From positions 1 to 17,702 of the forward strand of contig SSGY01000199.1 of assembly GCA_008017145.1 (NCBI GenBank): DNA of 17,702 nt, given 5' to 3'. Source of the DNA: Neisseriales bacterium. GTDB lineage: Bacteria; Pseudomonadota; Gammaproteobacteria; Burkholderiales; UBA11063. Positions 15,127 through 17,702 of this stretch are shown here, one piece after another. Every line of letters starts with the position of its first letter. Within the stretch, counting starts at the first letter, position 1. The position numbers were made by a program, and so were the translations under genes. The notes under the pieces are model-generated. The model did not search any database and was not told the origin of the DNA. It saw only the letters and a list, made by a program, of their open reading frames with translations.

Positions 15127-15150
15127 CACAAAAATATTTGGGAACTTACC

Positions 15151-15975
15151 ATGCGTAAAATTTTAGTTATTCTTGGATTTAGTATTAGTTGTACGTATTC
15201 ATTTGCTGCGAATACTAACACGGAAAGTGCTGTGTTACCGGAAAATCACGCATTTCAAGAGTTTGATAACCAAATGTATATTGGTTATGGTACTACTTAT
15301 GGCAATTTGACCAATGCGTACAATCAAAATAGCAATTACGGTACTACTCTAATTGGTATTGGCGTGGAGCGTTTATTTGATATGGGGCTTTGGCTGCGTT
15401 TTGACGGGACGTTAATGACTGGCTATAGTAACTTTAATTCTTCAAATCCAAATGCTGTAACTGGTCCATTAGGGCAAAATCCTAGTGTTGCTGATCTGGA
15501 TATTAAAGTTGGTTATGCTTTCCCTGTGCTTAAAGATACTTTATTGGTTACCCCATATGCGTTGGTTGGAAGAAATACTAATTTAACCTCCAGTTCATTA
15601 AACAATAACCAAAGTTCAGGATATGGAGGTACAAATGCACTAACTGCAAATGTGACTCAAGATTATTTTTTAACTGGCGGTATTGGTGGACGTATTGAGT
15701 ATCGGATTAATAGTGTTTTTGATATATACTTTGATCAAAATGCGTTATATAATTCAGATCGTTCAGGTCCTACTTCTAATTATACGTCAGCGACTAATTA
15801 CCAGCTAACTTCGACACTTGGTGCTAAATTTAATGTTTGGGATGAGCTACAACTTGGGTTAGATGGTTTTTATACCTATAATCAACTTTCAGGTGCCGCA
15901 GCGCCAGCACAGTTCTACCAGCTTTATCAGCAAAATCAAGTAGGAGGTATGGTTACCGTTGGCTTGACGTATTAA
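15151..15975 (+). CDS. Outer-membrane beta-barrel protein
   Basis: From ATG 15151 (GGGA at 15140-15143) the product is 274 residues. A Sec signal peptide, MRKILVILGFSISCTYSFA, is followed by ANTNTE. The mature protein alternates short amphipathic strands with Asn/Ser/Gly-rich turns: NQMYIGYGTTYGNL, TLIGIGVERLFDMGLWLRFD, VADLDIKVGYAFPV, YFLTGGIGGRIEYRI and STLGAKFNVWDELQLGLDGF. It ends in VGGMVTVGLTY, an aromatic C-terminus typical of barrels assembled by the BAM complex. It looks like an 8-12-stranded porin-like or OmpW/OmpA-barrel-like protein, but no specific family is recognised. It has its own promoter and terminator, so it is a single-gene unit. Confidence 0.82.
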   Translation: MRKILVILGFSISCTYSFAANTNTESAVLPENHAFQEFDNQMYIGYGTTYGNLTNAYNQNSNYGTTLIGIGVERLFDMGLWLRFDGTLMTGYSNFNSSNPNAVTGPLGQNPSVADLDIKVGYAFPVLKDTLLVTPYALVGRNTNLTSSSLNNNQSSGYGGTNALTANVTQDYFLTGGIGGRIEYRINSVFDIYFDQNALYNSDRSGPTSNYTSATNYQLTSTLGAKFNVWDELQLGLDGFYTYNQLSGAAAPAQFYQLYQQNQVGGMVTVGLTY

Positions 15976-15997
15976 TGGTAATATAACAAAGATGTTT

Positions 15998-16028
15998 AAA
16001 TGCGCTTTAATAGCGCATTTTTTATTTT
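15998..16028 (+). terminator. Intrinsic terminator after the beta-barrel gene
   Basis: A perfect 9-bp stem, AAATGCGCT (15998-16006) with AGCGCATTT (16012-16020), has loop TTAAT and is followed by a T-rich tail (to 16028). On the minus strand the tail is poor, so it mainly serves the upstream plus-strand gene. Confidence 0.88.
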
Positions 16029-16139
16029 ATGTGCGCCTACTGTTTATTATCGTTTTTATGTATAGTTAACCCATAAACAATTGAGCGATTAATTGTTCAA
16101 TAGCTAAACTTAAATTATTCTGACGATTATAATATTTGA

Positions 16140-17075
16140 TTACTGCTGAACGCAATATATTGGCATCGTCCAAGAACAATATGAAAGAACATCGCCTTCA
16201 AACCACCATAAATCTTTTCCAGCCTCGGCATAGTCTGCCCGACCTAACGATGGCTGGCTAAGCGGAGTATTACCCTGATCGTTACTACCGTCATACGTCC
16301 AACCAAAACAATTATAATCTGCTACAAGCGGCGGCGATGTTGGGGTAGCTCCAGTCCAAATACTTATTCCGGCATCGTAGCCATCCTCACTAAAAAACAC
16401 ATTCTGAGGAATATATTCTGGTTCAACAAAGTTTCCACCAGTTGCCGTACCTAATGAAATATTTTTTGTGTTTTTATACTCAACTCCAGCAGTAGTTGCA
16501 TTATTTCCATTTAACATCGCTTTCCAACCACTGGTAATATTCTTGGTGACATTACCATTCGCGGCAACAGAGGTACATTTAGCATCGGCACCAGAAAAAC
16601 CGCCTAAATTACCATTGTAGCGTTGACTTGTTACAAAAATATATTTACCAGTGAGGCTTCCGCCATATGGAGAATAGCTAACATTTACGGTAGTGGTTTG
16701 TTTAGTATTACCCGAATTATAGGTAATCACCAATGGCGCATAGCTTGAACTTTCTCCGCTTCCCTGTATGGTAATTTGACAAGTTGCATTTTGATTTAAT
16801 GAACTACAACCATTATTACTGACAATAAACGGTACGCCAACTGGAAAGGTCGGAGTAATATTTGTTGCGGCACCATCAATGGGGCTATTATTCTGAACGG
16901 TTAGCGTAGCACTGGATTCATTTTGTGCAGAAGTAGCAAATAATTGAACTGAACTAGGTGTTGCCGATAGTGATGCACCATTGGTGCCAGCTATTGCATT
17001 GGCAAGATCACCAACACAACCGCTAATCAACAAGCCACCACTCATTGCAAGACTGATGAGCAATTTACGTGTCAT
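16140..17075 (-). CDS. Lipoprotein with Ig-like domain and C-terminal DUF1554 domain
   Basis: This 311-residue lipoprotein has a basic N-terminus (MTRK), a hydrophobic core and the lipobox ISGC with Cys20; Val follows, so outer-membrane sorting is likely. Residues about 35-137 form a Ser/Thr/Asn-rich beta-sandwich-like domain with two cysteines (NNGCSS, ATCQITI), resembling the Ig-like domains of bacterial surface proteins. Residues about 145-311 match DUF1554, known from Leptospira lipoproteins and with an endostatin/C-lectin-like character: IFVTSQRYNGNLGGFSGADA, then KCTSVA, GWKAML, SIWTGA, NCFGWT, and the ending SYCSWTMPIYCVQQ. GGAGAA before the ATG is inside the end of the upstream gene, 6 nt away. 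Ligand unknown; a surface or adhesion role is inferred. Confidence 0.82.
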   Translation of the reverse strand: MTRKLLISLAMSGGLLISGCVGDLANAIAGTNGASLSATPSSVQLFATSAQNESSATLTVQNNSPIDGAATNITPTFPVGVPFIVSNNGCSSLNQNATCQITIQGSGESSSYAPLVITYNSGNTKQTTTVNVSYSPYGGSLTGKYIFVTSQRYNGNLGGFSGADAKCTSVAANGNVTKNITSGWKAMLNGNNATTAGVEYKNTKNISLGTATGGNFVEPEYIPQNVFFSEDGYDAGISIWTGATPTSPPLVADYNCFGWTYDGSNDQGNTPLSQPSLGRADYAEAGKDLWWFEGDVLSYCSWTMPIYCVQQ

Positions 17076-17081
17076 AACTAC

Positions 17082-17420
17082 TTATTCTCCGTGAACAATA
17101 GTACAATTTGAATTATAGAAGCCAATAACCGTGAACCATTGTTTATCTACGGTAGATATTTTGGTAATATTTCCTTGAATTGCCTCGCTAGGAACATCGG
17201 TAATTTCATCAGGCATAATTCCCTTGTATTCGTTGTACTTATCCGTACGTTGATCTACCAGATATTTTATTTTGTCCTCTAAAAATTTCAACTTCATTGA
17301 AGCTGGAACATTCATCACAATCCGCGTTTTAATCAACACTCCATTATCATCAGCAAATACAGCTACACTTGCTATTAATAACAGACTGAAGATCACAACT
17401 GCTCTAAACATATTCATCAT
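17082..17420 (-). CDS. Small secreted protein of unknown function
   Basis: This 112-residue protein is not recognised. It has a clear Sec signal peptide, FRAVVIFSLLLIASVAVFA, with cleavage expected before DDNG. The mature part (about 89 residues) starts with a hydrophobic strand (VLIKTRIVMNVPAS), then a charged helix (MKLKFLEDKIKYLVDQRTDKY), an acidic Pro-containing segment, and a strand-rich end (QWFTVIGFYNSNCTIV) with one cysteine at 106. The start is uncertain: GGAGA at 17426-17422 is too near ATG 17420, fits ATG 17417 better, and ATG 17411 is also possible. It lies 23 nt after the LuxR-type gene and 6 nt before the DUF1554 lipoprotein gene, so all three are probably co-transcribed and this protein may work with the lipoprotein in the cell envelope. 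Confidence 0.7.
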   Translation of the reverse strand: MMNMFRAVVIFSLLLIASVAVFADDNGVLIKTRIVMNVPASMKLKFLEDKIKYLVDQRTDKYNEYKGIMPDEITDVPSEAIQGNITKISTVDKQWFTVIGFYNSNCTIVHGE

Positions 17421-17443
17421 ATCTCCACATAAATAATGTTCTA

Positions 17444-17702
17444 CTATCTAATCTTAAATTCATGATCTCTTAGAATAAATGATCCCTGAAGAATTAATTT
17501 GGCAGGTACGTGAGTATGCAAGCCATTTTTTATCGCTTTCTTGATTAATTCTTCTTTGTTCTTCACATCAAACTTTATCTTTAACACCCGCATAACATCC
17601 TTTACTGCCGCTTGAGATATTTGCTCTTGTAACATACGAAAAGTTTTGACAATATCACCCTGTGAATAACCATTTAATACTAAAAACAAGATTAAATGCT
17701 GC
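17444..17702 (-). CDS. LuxR-type helix-turn-helix regulator, C-terminal part (cut by window edge)
   Basis: The reading frame is open from the window edge to the stop at 17446-17444 (85 visible residues), so the TTG at 17689 is probably not the true start. The segment QHLILFLVLNGYSQGDIVKT, followed by ISQAAVKDVMRVLKIKFDVKNKEELIKKAIKNGL, matches the LuxR C-terminal DNA-binding fold: a leading helix, GYS.xDI, the recognition-helix region with ISxxxV, and the LxxKFxVxNKxELIxxA ending. The usual TVxxH is replaced by AVKDV. About 25 residues follow the domain, with a hydrophobic ILQGSFIL stretch. The sensor part is outside the window. It heads a likely operon with the small secreted protein and DUF1554 lipoprotein and may regulate them. 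Confidence 0.7.
   Translation of the reverse strand, partial: QHLILFLVLNGYSQGDIVKTFRMLQEQISQAAVKDVMRVLKIKFDVKNKEELIKKAIKNGLHTHVPAKLILQGSFILRDHEFKIR

Noticed and set aside
15097..15150. TTG start for the beta-barrel gene 18 codons upstream
   Set aside because: This stretch is the promoter, and the signal peptide begins exactly at ATG 15151.
1..17702. CRISPR array, prophage or toxin-antitoxin system
   Set aside because: No regularly spaced repeats, integrase, phage structural genes or paired small toxin/antitoxin ORFs were seen.

Overview
This is an AT-rich stretch of bacterial chromosome from a Gram-negative bacterium, almost certainly Pseudomonadota. The evidence is an LPS-export permease pair (lptF/lptG), Hfq followed by HflX, HflK and HflC, a DUF1343/NamZ-type murein enzyme, two lipoproteins and an outer-membrane beta-barrel protein. 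The gene order hfq-hflX-hflK-hflC is typical of beta- and gammaproteobacteria. The AT-rich composition and the pgi neighbour suggest a low-GC lineage; a Neisseriales-like or divergent gammaproteobacterial host is a guess only. No phage, transposase, CRISPR, tRNA or rRNA gene is visible.

Layout. 1-229 (-): N-terminal part of an ankyrin-repeat protein that runs off the left edge. 334-2404 (-): a DUF1343/NamZ-type exo-N-acetylmuramidase followed after 7 nt by an EamA/DMT permease. 2547-2672: a strongly palindromic, repeat-like element that ends in a promoter-like sequence. 2701-4541 (+): an unrecognised 160-residue protein followed by mnmE, then a clear intrinsic terminator and about 220 nt of very AT-rich leader. 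4954-6192 (+): a WbuB-like GT4 glycosyltransferase with a GC-rich 5' end; its stop codon overlaps that of the convergent lptG. 6189-8365 (-): lptF-lptG, joined by a 4-nt stop/start overlap. 8449-10051 (+): pepA with a 49-codon lipoprotein gene 1 nt behind it. 10279-15089 (+): hfq, hflX, hflK, hflC and pgi, tightly packed behind a sigma70-like promoter. 15151-15975 (+): a beta-barrel protein with its own promoter and terminator. 16140-17702 (-): a LuxR-type DNA-binding domain (running off the right edge), a small secreted protein and a DUF1554 lipoprotein, packed like one operon.

How the genes work together. Most are conserved housekeeping genes: tRNA U34 modification (MnmE), LPS transport (LptFG), peptide turnover (PepA), RNA chaperoning and ribosome rescue (Hfq, HflX), FtsH control (HflKC) and glycolysis (Pgi). 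Three sets are more accessory: the NamZ/permease pair (possible murein-sugar recovery), the isolated glycosyltransferase beside the LPS exporters, and the regulator/secreted protein/lipoprotein cassette at the right end. I see no clear new defence or mobile system. The best candidates for something undescribed are the palindromic element before mnmE, the 160-residue protein coupled to mnmE, the Hfq loop insertion, the shortened HflC, the pepA-linked mini-lipoprotein and the right-end cassette.
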